Positions 9,934 through 19,888 of a stretch of 64,000 bases of DNA are shown here, piece by piece. Position 1 is the stretch's first letter; every line of letters starts with the position of its first letter. Below the pieces are notes generated by a model. That model was not told the DNA's origin. It made no database searches and saw only the letters and a list, made by a program, of their open reading frames with translations. The translations under genes were made by a program, and so were the position numbers. Source of the DNA: Drosophila pseudoobscura. Its lineage: Eukaryota; Arthropoda; Insecta; Diptera; Drosophilidae. The stretch covers positions 22,339,501-22,403,500 of the forward strand of contig NC_046680.1 of NCBI RefSeq assembly GCF_009870125.1. The letters are read 5' to 3'.

Positions 9934-10971
9934 ATCTGGGAATGAATGTACAAAAGCAAATCAAGGGGGAGGTACATATGTACATACAGAAGAATACTCC
10001 AGCCAATTGATGGAAAATGTGCAAATGCACACGTTATGCACATATCTGAGTGGGAGGTGAGGCATGGGTGGGGTGTCAATTCCAACAGCAACCGAGACAC
10101 CGTTAGTTGATTTTCTTCGGAAATTGTTTTCATTTGAATAGCTGTTGCAGTGCAATTCCAGGCACTTGAGAGCTTTATCAATTCAACATATGTATACAAT
10201 CATACAATCAAAAAAAGACTAGCTCTGAGGGACCGAAGCTGACAATACCCTTACACACCGTACAGGGAAATCTTATAGACATGACAGTTCATGGGATTCA
10301 GTACATATATGTAAGTATGCAGAACTGGCCTTTTCTGGTACCTTGATAGTACCTTGAGTACCCTTTGATAGGGTATATACTCTTCCTTTCTGTTTCGATT
10401 ATGAATTTGTAGTGCGCCCGCACGGCAAACGTAACGGCATTTCAGCCTTTGATAAGAGTCTCGAAAAAGCTCCCCAGCAACAAACAAAAAAGCCATTTCA
10501 GCCAAAAGTAGGAGGTGAGGGGATGGGGATAGTCGTGTACATACGTACGAATGTTTGGTCTTTGGCTGTATGAATTTATTAATAGTCGCCACACTGTGAG
10601 TGTGGGGGGTGGGGCGGGCCGGGGCGCCGTGACCAGTGAGCATAGCATAGGAGCCTAGAGGAACCAGTGGCCCAACCGGACCAGCGGGTTTTGTCGAGGC
10701 GGCATTCCTCTGGATCTAAAATGAATGCTCAGTGAAAGAGGGAGCGCCGCAACTTCCTGGTCGCGAACAGAGAGTGTGAGAGAGAGCGAAGCATTGATTT
10801 TATATTTGGCAAAAATGTTCAAGGTTTTCTTCGGCAGGCGGCAGCAACAAACCAAAATACCCCAAAAAGCCACCACTTGACACCCCACAAAACATGTGTG
10901 CGCAAATATTTGACTAAGTATTTGGGTGTCTATCCAATCAAATCACGCTCCCATCGAGAGCACTCACCGAA
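9934..10971 (-). other. Probable leader intron of the amine oxidase gene
   Basis: On the minus strand a donor (TTTTCG followed by GTGAGTGC) at about 10971 and an acceptor (CCCAGATTTAG) at about 9934 bracket this stretch, immediately ahead of the start codon at 9920. No coding signal is seen inside. A short ATGTAC repeat lies at about 9973-9990. Confidence 0.45.
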
Positions 10972-11145
10972 AACTCGTGACTTGTATTTCAAAACTGCCG
11001 AATATATTCACAATCAAACATTTTGACTGCACTCTGGAGGATTTTGTGGGTCCAGGTCCTATGCCGAGAACTGGAAATCGAGAAAAATTCTGACTGAGGC
11101 GGCTGCTGCGACTGCCGCGACGGGTACACAAACAAAACTGAATGC
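10972..11145 (-). other. Probable 5' UTR exon of the amine oxidase gene
   Basis: The exon is defined on the minus strand by the donor at 10971. An initiator-like TCAGTT lies near 11125. It contains short upstream frames but no long one. The start position is approximate. Confidence 0.35.
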
Positions 11146-11646
11146 CGAAAAGCAATGAGCATATGGAAACGTGCTTCTTTGGCCATGATTATGCTATGCT
11201 GCCCAGTGGCGCTGGGGTGCTCTGAGTGGGGGCCGCTGTCGTATTGGTTTCCCCGTCAAATTGTTGCCCACGTCTCTGGGCGCTCTGCGCAGACTGTAAG
11301 CTTGCGAAGAGCTTTGAGTGAAAGCTGTGCCGGTACAGCTGACTGCCCGATGGAATGAGGGAGGGTGGTGTTGTGAGTTCTCTTCGTTGGGTGGGAGATT
11401 AGGAAAGAAGGAAAATGTGGTATGATGGATGACATGACCCCTTGACCAGACCAGCATGGATGCAATTGGGTTGTGCACTTGGCGCCATTAGAAAGTGTTT
11501 TGGGTTTGGTTTTGAATGATTCACATATATATATATGTATATATATTTACTCAACTGCATACAAGTTTAGTTAAATTACTTAGTGGAATTGGCTAAAACT
11601 CTTCATTAAATAACTCACTTGATATATGCGTTCGTGTTTATGTGTT

Positions 11647-11688
<42 letters not shown>

Positions 11689-12088
11689 AGATATATTTTT
11701 CGATGTATGTACATGTTCCTTTGGCCAAATCGGGAAATTACAGACAGGAAAATCTTGATTATTTGGTTTATATATGCATGTATGTATGTATATATAGTTA
11801 GTTTTTATTACATGATCATTCGTTCGGTCTTTGTCTTTAACTTTGGAAATGCATATGTATTCCGTATACTATATGCACGTTAGTGGATTTAAAAGTTAAG
11901 TATATGTACGTGTATATACAGCAAGGGAGTTTACTTGGATTCTGCTGATAGTTTGTTTGAATATAAAATATATGATTTACTTTCGAATATCCAAACAAAG
12001 GGGAATCCAAAGCATTAACTAATACAACTAATTTACACTAAATAAAATTAAAAATAACTGATCTGGAAACAATCCAAACAAAACGCAA
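11146..12088. other. Intergenic region and 3' UTR of Syx6
   Basis: This stretch is AT-rich and non-coding, with a TG dinucleotide run at 11649-11684 and ATGTA repeats around 11705-11800. On the minus strand the Syx6 3' UTR occupies its right part; TTTATT near 11804 would be an AATAAA for that transcript. Confidence 0.5.
11649..11684. repeat. (TG)n microsatellite
   Basis: About 17 uninterrupted TG units, followed by a TATATAAG stretch. It lies between the oxidase and Syx6 genes. Confidence 0.95.
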
Positions 12089-13402
12089 TTACAAAATAAT
12101 AAATAGAATTATCACAAACAATAACAGCCCCGTTAGGATGAGAATAGCAGCCCACTGACGTTTATCTGCAAGAAGGAATTTAATCATTACATAACTTAAT
12201 CATTGGGTATTCTATTGTATTGCATTCCACTCACCATTATTCATGTGCAACACTTTGGCAACCTTCTTCATGGTCGTGTCCAGCTTTGACTCTGTTGTGT
12301 CGAACTCGTTCCCAAAATCATCCAGCATCACAGCCTGTTCATCCAACTCGACGCCGATCTGCCGCGATACAGTCTTCAGGGTGCCTATAGAATCACTGAT
12401 CATGTCGAGCTGCTCGTCCTGACCCTGGATCATGCGCTGCTGTATGGACACCGTCTCGCCCACATACCTGTGGCCGGGGCTGTCCAGACTGCTGGCTTGA
12501 TGCGGTTGCCCGTAGTGACTGGGACTGTCAAGGGCATTCTCCAGCTTCGAGTACCTGGTCCCGCTGTGGCGGGAAGCAGCCGCTGCCGCTGCTGACATCG
12601 TGCCCGCTATGGTATTGGCCACCGCCTGACTGCCGCTGTTGATCAGTGAGTTGCCGTTCAAGGTGCTGGGGCACTCCACCAGGTAAGTGCGATCGTTGTG
12701 CGGATGGAGGTGGTACTCGTTTGAGTTGGTGTTGGAATTGGAGATGGTGTGATGATTTGGTTGATTCTGATTGGGGTTGTTGCGATCGTTGTCGAGGAGT
12801 GGCTGGTGTGCGGTTATGTCTCTGTCCCTGTTCCGGTTCAGGCTCATCTTATCCTTCATCTGCTTGACCTCATCGCGGGTGTTGTCGATGAAGTGGCGCC
12901 GGCTGGAGAGTTCGCGGTTGTCGATCCGAAACTTGGTCGGATTCTTCTCGACAATGCGTGCTAGTCGGTTTCCCAGGGTTAAGAAAAACCGTAAAAAATG
13001 CAAAAAATTTCTCAGCTAAAAGGGAAAGGTTAGGCAAAGCGAATTGATTTTTCGCCAATGCGGCGTGACGTCGCGCAATACATTAGTAATGCAGTTTAGG
13101 AAAAGGATATTGATAGTGTCCTCGAGGTCCTCGAGATCCCATTCGATGCTCCGCAACGAGTTACGCAGCTCAGTGGTGGTCCATTCAACCTCTGCTCCAC
13201 CGTCCTCCCCCAGCTCGCGCCAACGCAGGTAAAGGCCTCGTGTTTTGTTCAGAGCTTTAAATACCTCGCTGCAGAGAGAGAAGGAAGAGAGAGTAAGAAG
13301 GAGATGTGGTAAGATGGGGCTGATGGAACGTAATGACGAAGAAATTGCATTGCAATAAACCACCTACTCCTTGACTACGAAAAACGGATCCTCCAGAGAC
13401 AT
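12089..13402 (-). CDS. Syx6: Syntaxin 6, Qc-SNARE of the trans-Golgi/endosome
   Basis: Four coding exons on the minus strand (13368-13402, 13111-13268, 12235-12957, 12089-12165) total 993 nt, giving 330 residues. The N-terminus MSLEDPFFVVKDEVFKAL and the helix EWDLEDLEDTISIVEKNP are typical of the syntaxin-6 N-domain. The SNARE helix spans ~237-305 (GQDEQLDMISDSIG to KVAKVLHM) and the C-terminal membrane anchor ~311-329 (AAILILTGLLLFVIILF). A region rich in Asn, His, Gln and Ala (~115-220) makes it longer than vertebrate syntaxin 6, which is about 255 residues. Known role in the family: fusion of vesicles at the trans-Golgi network and endosomes. The intron between exons 2 and 3 is an AT-AC minor-class intron. 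The gene is divergent from the scramblase gene. Confidence 0.93.
12958..13110 (-). other. Syx6: U12-type AT-AC intron of Syx6
   Basis: On the minus strand the exon ends ..ACTATCA and the intron begins ATATCCTTTT, the exact U12 5' splice consensus with an AT terminus. No usable GT donor gives a conserved frame. Near the 3' end is the U12 branch site TTTCTTAACC (A at about 12979-12980), some 21 nt before an intron end at GCAC. Joining here gives DTISIVEKNP, the conserved syntaxin-6 sequence. An alternative AC end six bases upstream stays in frame but adds two residues. Confidence 0.85.
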
Positions 13403-14143
13403 TTTGCTCGTTCCTTGGCCAAATGGAAATTTACTGTTGCGGCAAGGCTAACAACGGTTATTTTTCACGTACGAGTACGGGTGTAACGGTTAGCGCACTT
13501 GACTTTTATATTCATGGATTTTTCTTCCTCTTTTGCGCTGCTCCACGGACGCGCGCACACACTGACACACAGGAGGAAAACCACCCCCGAAATTGGGGAA
13601 ACTTCAAGTTGGAAAATATACGAATATTCGTTTCTAAGGGTGCCTGGACGAACCGACCGTTACATCAAAAAAACATGGGAGTTTCTCTTTTTTTTTTTAG
13701 CAGGAATTTCACAATCAACTTGGATCTAATCAAGCCATAAAAGCGTATTGTGCGAAGTGATGTTTGAATAGCACGTTTATTGATTATTGCACTTTGCCGA
13801 GCTGCTTATCTGCTCTTTTTCTTGTTTGCGCCGCGTCAGAGTTTTGTTTCGGCCAGGCAGAGAGTACACTGGCCAAGAGTACACTGGCGCTATTTTGCGA
13901 TTCGGAACGACGGCAGCTGCAGGTCGGCGAGAGTAAAGGCGAAGGTGAAGGCATTTGTTTATGCCACTCCAGCGGCTGCGCACTGGACGCCACCCACCCT
14001 CGAACCTTCTAACCGAACATATAGTTTTCCAGCAGAAAGTGCCCCCTTCTGACAACACTTTTTTGCTTTACAACAAAAAGAATCAGCTAAAGTGCCACCA
14101 CTGGCTATGACACTGACCAAAACAAAGATTTTGCTCACCTGCT
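13403..14143 (-). other. Syx6: Upstream region or leader intron of Syx6
   Basis: A strong minus-strand donor (GCAG followed by GTGAGC) at about 14143 suggests a non-coding first exon at roughly 14144-14240, spliced towards the start codon. The acceptor is not clear, so either this is a leader intron or transcription also starts nearer the ATG. A 62-codon minus-strand frame at 13959-14147 with a signal-peptide-like start spans the donor and is probably intronic. Confidence 0.35.
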
Positions 14144-14280
14144 GCACGTTTCGACGTCATTGAGCAAAGCGCTTCTAGCAAACACTGTGACACTTTAAAT
14201 TCAAAATTCTGCAGCAAATTTCGCTAAACTTTTAGCTTAATAATAGATTAATTATTATTTATTATTTATTCGTCCACCAA

Positions 14281-14305
14281 CAGTGTGACCGCGGATTTAT
14301 CGATA
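14281..14305 (-). promoter_or_regulatory. Syx6: Motif-1 and DRE pair, Syx6 core promoter
   Basis: On the minus strand, CGGTCACACTG (14281-14291) matches Motif 1 exactly. TATCGATA (14298-14305) is a perfect DREF/BEAF-type element just upstream of it. This pair typifies TATA-less promoters of broadly expressed fly genes. It would place Syx6 initiation near 14.2 kb. Confidence 0.65.
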
Positions 14306-14743
14306 AGATATACGGTCTGACCCTCAGTAATATACCAAAATATACTGTCTGTATACTGACGAATTCAAGTTATATTTTACATATTTCCCGTTTTTGATAT
14401 TCCGTCGAATATTACTAGCTATATAGAACATTTAGCCATGCCATCATAATTTTATACGATTGGTGAATCTATTTCCTACTTGATTGGCCTATTCGAAATA
14501 ATTGCATTTATTGGCTAAAAGGGCGGGCGCAAAAATTGTCTGTGATGTAAAAAATCATCGATGCATCAAAGAATAAATCCGATGTATCAATCCAACATCG
14601 ATGTTTGATTTTGACAACATCGATGCACATCGACATCGATGTTTTTATTCAAATTTACATCATTTGCATTTATTCGTCCACCAGGTGATGGTCTATCGAT
14701 GTAGACGATATTGTAATTTTTTATAAATAATATCGGTTCCATA
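14306..14743. other. Divergent intergenic region with CATCGATG cluster
   Basis: The region between the Syx6 and scramblase promoters is non-coding. It holds four perfect CATCGATG octamers at 14556, 14597, 14618 and 14634. They resemble clustered CGAT motifs bound by BEAF-32 or DREF at domain boundaries, though the exact binder cannot be read from sequence. Confidence 0.5.
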
Positions 14744-14783
14744 TATCGATAGGTGAGATATACAAATTGAATAGGTCACACTG
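14744..14783 (+). promoter_or_regulatory. DRE and Motif-1-like pair, scramblase promoter
   Basis: TATCGATA at 14744-14751 is followed by AGGTCACACTG at 14773-14783, one base from the Motif 1 consensus. The ATG is only ~67 nt further on. The arrangement mirrors the Syx6 promoter on the other strand. Confidence 0.6.
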
Positions 14784-14849
14784 TACATTATAATCGTTGC
14801 CCATTTTAGCCGTTGCCGCTTGTGTTGTAATTTGAACACTGCATTTAAA

Positions 14850-16257
14850 ATGCTCCAAAACGATGCGGTTCGAACACTGCAATACGACAGCGAAATACGC
14901 GTGGCACAGCAGCCAAATGCCACAGAACCCAGAGGTAGGTAAATGATGAAATGTAACCAAGAAATATCAACAAATACATGAATCACCATGGACATTGGTA
15001 CAATTTTTACTAACTGAACTGATAAGTGGTTTTGCGCCTGTGTTCGCCAGCCGCTGCATTTGGATTAATTGTTACGGCGTTCATATGGTCTGTGTGTGCG
15101 TGTTGTGTTGTGGTAGTGTTACTGTTCAAAGAAATATGCGACATAAAATTAGCTATATCTTATCAGCAAAAGTTTTGTTGTGGTATGATTATGGCCAATG
15201 GCGTCCCGGTTACGCCTGAAGTGCCTTTGTTCCTAATCAAACTGAGATATCGACCAAGTGATCGTCAAACATGCCTACACATACACCCATTCGAAGATCT
15301 AATAATAAATCCTTTTGTTTATTTGCAGTGTATGATTCCCATATTAGCATAACCTCACAGCCGCGACCGGGATCAGAGGCTCCCAGGATACCCCTGCCCA
15401 CAGTGACTGGCAGTCGAACATTTATACCCCTCTCCGGCTACGACTGCCTAGCGGACTTGCCCTCGGTTCACATTGAACAGACATTCGAGTTGAATGAGTG
15501 TATGTAGAGTAAAACTATAGACCGTGGCAGAGATCCTTTGAAGAACTCTTCTTTGCAGCCCTGACAGCCGTTTCTTCGGAGAACCGGTATGTGGTCCGCT
15601 CGCCGCTGGGCGATGCCGTCTTTGCCGCCAGCGAGAGTTCCACGGAGAAAAATCGGCTCCTTTGGGGCGCTGGGCGACCATTCCAGATGCACTTGCTCGA
15701 CAAGACACACCAGGAGGCGCTGGTTTTCCGTAAGAAATTCGCCCTCGGTTCGATGTGCTGCCAGGCAAAGAGTCTCGAGATCTGGATACCGCCAGGCAAT
15801 GTCCTGGGCCGGGTGGTGCAGTCGCCCACATTCATGCAGCCCGAGTTCTTCATTGAGGACGGCAATACGGGCCAGCCCGTCTTCTGTGTGGAGGGTCCGG
15901 CGAATTCCGGTTTCTGTTGCTTCTGCCTGCCCAAGGAGTGCTACTTCAAGGTAGATTTCTAACCACCATACTTCAACTCCATACTTATCTAATTATTAAC
16001 CCTGATCCCCATGTAAAGGTCCATTCGGGAGGTAACCTGAGGGCGTCCATCGATCATAAGTGGATGGCCAGCAAGTCCCAGTACACCACAAATATCTACT
16101 TTAGCGATGCCAAACTGACGGCTAAGGAGCGTGCCCTGATCTTGGCCTCAGCATTTCTGCTGGTACGATTAATCATACCACGTATCTCTCAAAGGAAACT
16201 GTAATTCTCTTTTGTTTTCCTTTCCAGGAATACATGTACTTCCAAACGCGCTTCTAA
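14850..16257 (+). CDS. Phospholipid scramblase family protein
   Basis: Five exons (14850-14934, 15329-15499, 15559-15950, 16019-16162, 16228-16257) total 822 nt in frame, giving 273 residues. The scramblase fold covers most of the protein: GYDCLADLPSVHIEQTFEL, ENRYVVRSPLGD, then the barrel through IWIPPGNVLG. Cysteine clusters (SMCCQ and GFCCFCLP) are likely palmitoylation sites, as in PLSCR1. A C-terminal helix near the end (ALILASAFLLEYMYF) is the usual membrane-inserted segment. Family members move phospholipids between leaflets on Ca2+ or act at membranes in signalling; the actual activity of this one is not shown. The N-terminus is short and lacks a long proline-rich region. I recall a scramblase gene, CG9084, between Syx6 and shn in D. 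melanogaster; this assignment is tentative. The last exon encodes only nine residues. Confidence 0.88.
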
Positions 16258-17687
16258 AGCGGTCCAATGACAAAATAATTTTACATTTCATATATTTTCA
16301 CATTGATTTCTTTATTTTTTGTCATTTTTTTTGTATAAGTTTTCAAGTTTTGTTTTGTTTTGTATTTTTTTTCGTTCAGTTTTTTTGATATATTTTACAA
16401 TAATGTAATAGATCACTTCATTTTCTTGTTTCTTTTAACCACATGCATGCACACACAATAGATATATCTATGTATATATGTATATATACGTTGCTATAGC
16501 TCTGGCGCTGGATAGCAATTTTTTGTACAATAATTTTCATTTATCTCTATCAATTTTTGTGTAGTTTGTGTTTCGACTAACCTACAACTTATAGCATATA
16601 TGACAACATAATGATTATTTACAGTTAGTTATTCATCTTATTCTCCACCCTCCGTTTCATTCTCTCTCTCTACTATTCCTCTACTCTTCGATACACCAAT
16701 AAAAGTAATTAAAAACAAACAATTGAAAGAGTCTCGTGGTCTCGTTGTTTTACAAAATTAGAAACAAAACTAAGGATATACATATTCTCTACATATTTCT
16801 CTCGTCTCGTTGGTGTATGATTAACAATTTCAAATAAGGAAGAACTGCGTGTTTTGTTTTTTTTTTTTGGAAAACATGGTTCTTAAGGTTTTGGTGGGTG
16901 GGGAGTGCAGGGGCTTGGGCTGGCTAGGCCTTATAAATTATATATATACATCTCTCGTTCTCCTCGGCTTATTCGTGTTATATTTTTGTAGATAGACGGC
17001 TCACAGCACTTCAGGGATCTATGAATCTATGGATATATCTTTATCTGTATACATATACTACTCGTAGATTGAATTTTCCTTTTCCGTGTGTGCTTCGTAG
17101 GATATACATACACATGCGGGATAGCTTAAAACTAGGGCTAGCGTACATGGTACCTGGGTTGCATACATATACGTACACATACACATATATATACTTTATG
17201 GGAGATGAACAGCTTTTCCAAAACCCTATAGCTACATATACATATATTCTCATACATATATTTTTTAGATCAGAGTTGATGACGATTCCTTAAACTAGAT
17301 ACTTAAGAGGCAAATCGATCAGTTTCGGGGCTGCCCAGAGGATTGATTGCAGGTTGCAGTGATTTGCAGAAATCAGTTTGGGCTCGTCTGCGCGAGTGGG
17401 AAGGGGTAGGTCTCTTAGAAGCTAGTGCTAGAGTAAGTTTTGTGTGCCCAAATGCGATATGCTTAGACATTTGATATGCGCTCGTTGGAGGTTTGGTCAT
17501 GGCTGCCCCCAACCCCATTGTCGCATCCCAAATCGCAGGGGAACTGTGAACGGATGGCGGTGCTGGCGGTGGCGATGGTCGGCAAGTGGTATCCCTGGAA
17601 GTATGGATACTGCTCTATAGACACCAGTTTGGGCGTCGCTGCTGTCGTGGGCCACACTCAGGTGGGCTGCAGCATGTACATGTACTG
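16258..17687. other. Convergent 3' UTRs of the scramblase and shn
   Basis: There is no coding sequence. The shn 3' UTR on the minus strand probably fills most of this stretch; a TTTATT at about 16312 is an AATAAA in its orientation. The scramblase has no close AATAAA (the nearest clear one is at about 16699), so the two transcripts may overlap. A Pumilio-type TGTATATA lies on the minus strand at about 16942. ATGTAC-type repeats occur around 17100-17260. Confidence 0.5.
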
Positions 17688-19888
17688 TCAGTTGCTGGCC
17701 GCTGCCGAGGCGACCACGGGTACGCTAACGGCAACGGGTAGGGCCAGAGCAGCATCCTGAGAAGGTCGGGGACGCTTCTCGTTGGCGGTGGTGGTGCTGC
17801 CCTCCGGTGGGTTGTCGCTCTCCTCGCCGCCCGTGCTGCTGAAGCTGCCGGGCAGACGACGCTTTAAGTTGTGGCTGAGCCCATTGGCCACGGTCTCATC
17901 TTCGGACATGGAGCTCGCACGCTTCGGCGTGTTGCCAGCACTGTCGTTGTCCAGCGAGGCAATGGCCGTGGCGATGGCCTCTAAGCCACTAAACCCATCC
18001 TCAGAGGCGCTGTCCTGCGAGGTGGGCGTATCCTGGGACAGCTGCATCATGCCCGAGGGCGTGGTGTAGCCGCTCAGCTTGTTGGGGTCCTTTTCCAGAA
18101 GCTTGTGGGCGAGCAGCTTCAGGGAGATGAGCGAGTTCTCGCAGTCGCTGGTGTCGATCTCAGTGAGACTGATGCCGGCCCGTTCGATCTCCGCGTAGGT
18201 GCCGAACGGCAGCTTCTGCAGGCACTCCAGCTTCTGGACGTGCGTCTTCGAGCGCAGATGCTTGGCCAGATGACCGTGGATGCGGAACGCGATCTTGCAG
18301 TCGGTGCACTCGAAGGGTCGCGGATTGGAGGTGGTCGGCACCCCAAACGTCGACGTCATCATCACCTTGTTCTTGTGCGCCTCGGAGCGTTCGTGCTTCT
18401 GCAGATGGCCCTGGGTACGGAAGGAGATGCCGCAGGGCTCGCACTTGAACTTGCGCTCCATGTAGTGGATGTTCATGTGCAGCGTCAGCTGGTGCTGGCG
18501 CTGGAACGTCTTCGAGCAGATCAAGCAGGTGGGTCTTGCATCTCCGGCAGTGGGTGGTGGCGGTGGCACGCCCCTTGGATATGTTGGCACAGCTCCAGGC
18601 TGCAGTTCGTTGTTGTTATTGTTGTTATTGGTATTGTTGTTGTTATTGTTGTTCTTGCTGCTGGCCGTAGCACTTTTGAAGCCATCTTCGCCCACGATGA
18701 CAGTCCGTGTGGGCTGCTGCTGCTGCTGCTGCTGCGAGGATGCTGTGGATGAAACTGCAGCTGCAACTGGAGTTGGAGTTGACGGTGGAGCTGGAGCTGG
18801 AACTGGAGCTGGAGTGGATGTGGCAGGTATAGATACTGCTGCCGAGGCAGGTGCGGATATACCCAGGACACCGCTAAAGTCTGTGGCATCCGGCTGCTGC
18901 ACTGCAGCAGGGAGATTCGCATTGTGCGGCGGCTCGCTTGCCTTTTCCTGATCCAACTGTGCCTCACTCTCCTCGCTCTCATCGTTGACCGTTCCCTTCG
19001 CAGCAGGGATGATCGTGGCCGTGGCCGTGGCATTGGATGTCGATGGCAGCGAAACCTCGACCGCCTCCGGGGTCTTCACCTCATGCACCTCGATGCTGGG
19101 CACCTCATTGATGGTCATGATGGGCCTGCTCACGGACAGAAGGCTGCTACTGCCGCTGCTGGTGCTGGTGATGCCGCTGGTGCTGCTGGACATGACTGGG
19201 GTCGTGGCGGTGGAGCTGGTGCTGGAGAAGAGCGTGCTTAGATAGCTGCGACTGAACTGGCTCTGCTTCATCTTGGCATGCTGCAGGGCGTGCTCCTTGC
19301 GGTACGTCTGCATGAGCACATCTTCGCCCTCCGCCGCCTCGTGCTTGGCCTGCTCCTCCTCCTCCTTCATCTCGGCGGAGATGCGCACCTTGTCCGAGAC
19401 CGAGATGAGGGTCTTCATGAAGCCACTGCCATTGCTGCCGGAGCTCCCGAAGATCACGTCGTGCATCTGCTGTGCCTGCGATTTGGGCAGCTCCTGTGCA
19501 AGGGCTAGTGCTAGGGATGGGGAGGGGGAGACGGAGCCGGCGGATGTGCTGGAGCACCGTGGCTTGGTGAGATCCATGGGCGCACTCTCCTCACTGGCCG
19601 CGCCCCGCTTTGGCTTGGACTCCTCGGGATTCGAGTAGTACTGCTCTTGCTTCTGGTAGTCGAACGGCGGCTTTGGCGATGTAAAGGAGCACACCACACC
19701 GCGGGGCTTGGGCTGCGATGATCCCGACGAGCCGATGCTGTTGGCCGGACTGCCGGCCGGTGCCGGTGTCTCCTGGATCTGGGGGGGATATGGCGAAACG
19801 CTTTGCGGTATGGGCGGTGTCATCGACAGCGACAGCAGGCAGCGAGCGGCCTCGTGTTCCTTCAGCCGCGACTTGGATTCGTCTGTGT
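17688..19888 (-). CDS. shn: shn coding exon 9: C-terminal zinc-finger triplet
   Basis: The exon begins after CTTTGGCAG (DTDESKSRL) and ends at TGA 17688-17690. It encodes Ser/Thr- and Pro-rich regions, a Gln run and an Asn-rich run, then three C2H2 fingers around 18230-18540 ([51 protein letters not shown]). The last 150 codons are Ser/Asp-rich with a basic NLKRRLPG and EKRPRP near the end, possible nuclear localisation signals. Confidence 0.92.

Noticed and set aside
13959..14147. Small minus-strand frame with signal-peptide-like start
   Set aside because: It begins across a strong GTGAGC donor that better fits the end of a Syx6 leader exon, so most of it would be intron. The cysteines do not form a known pattern.
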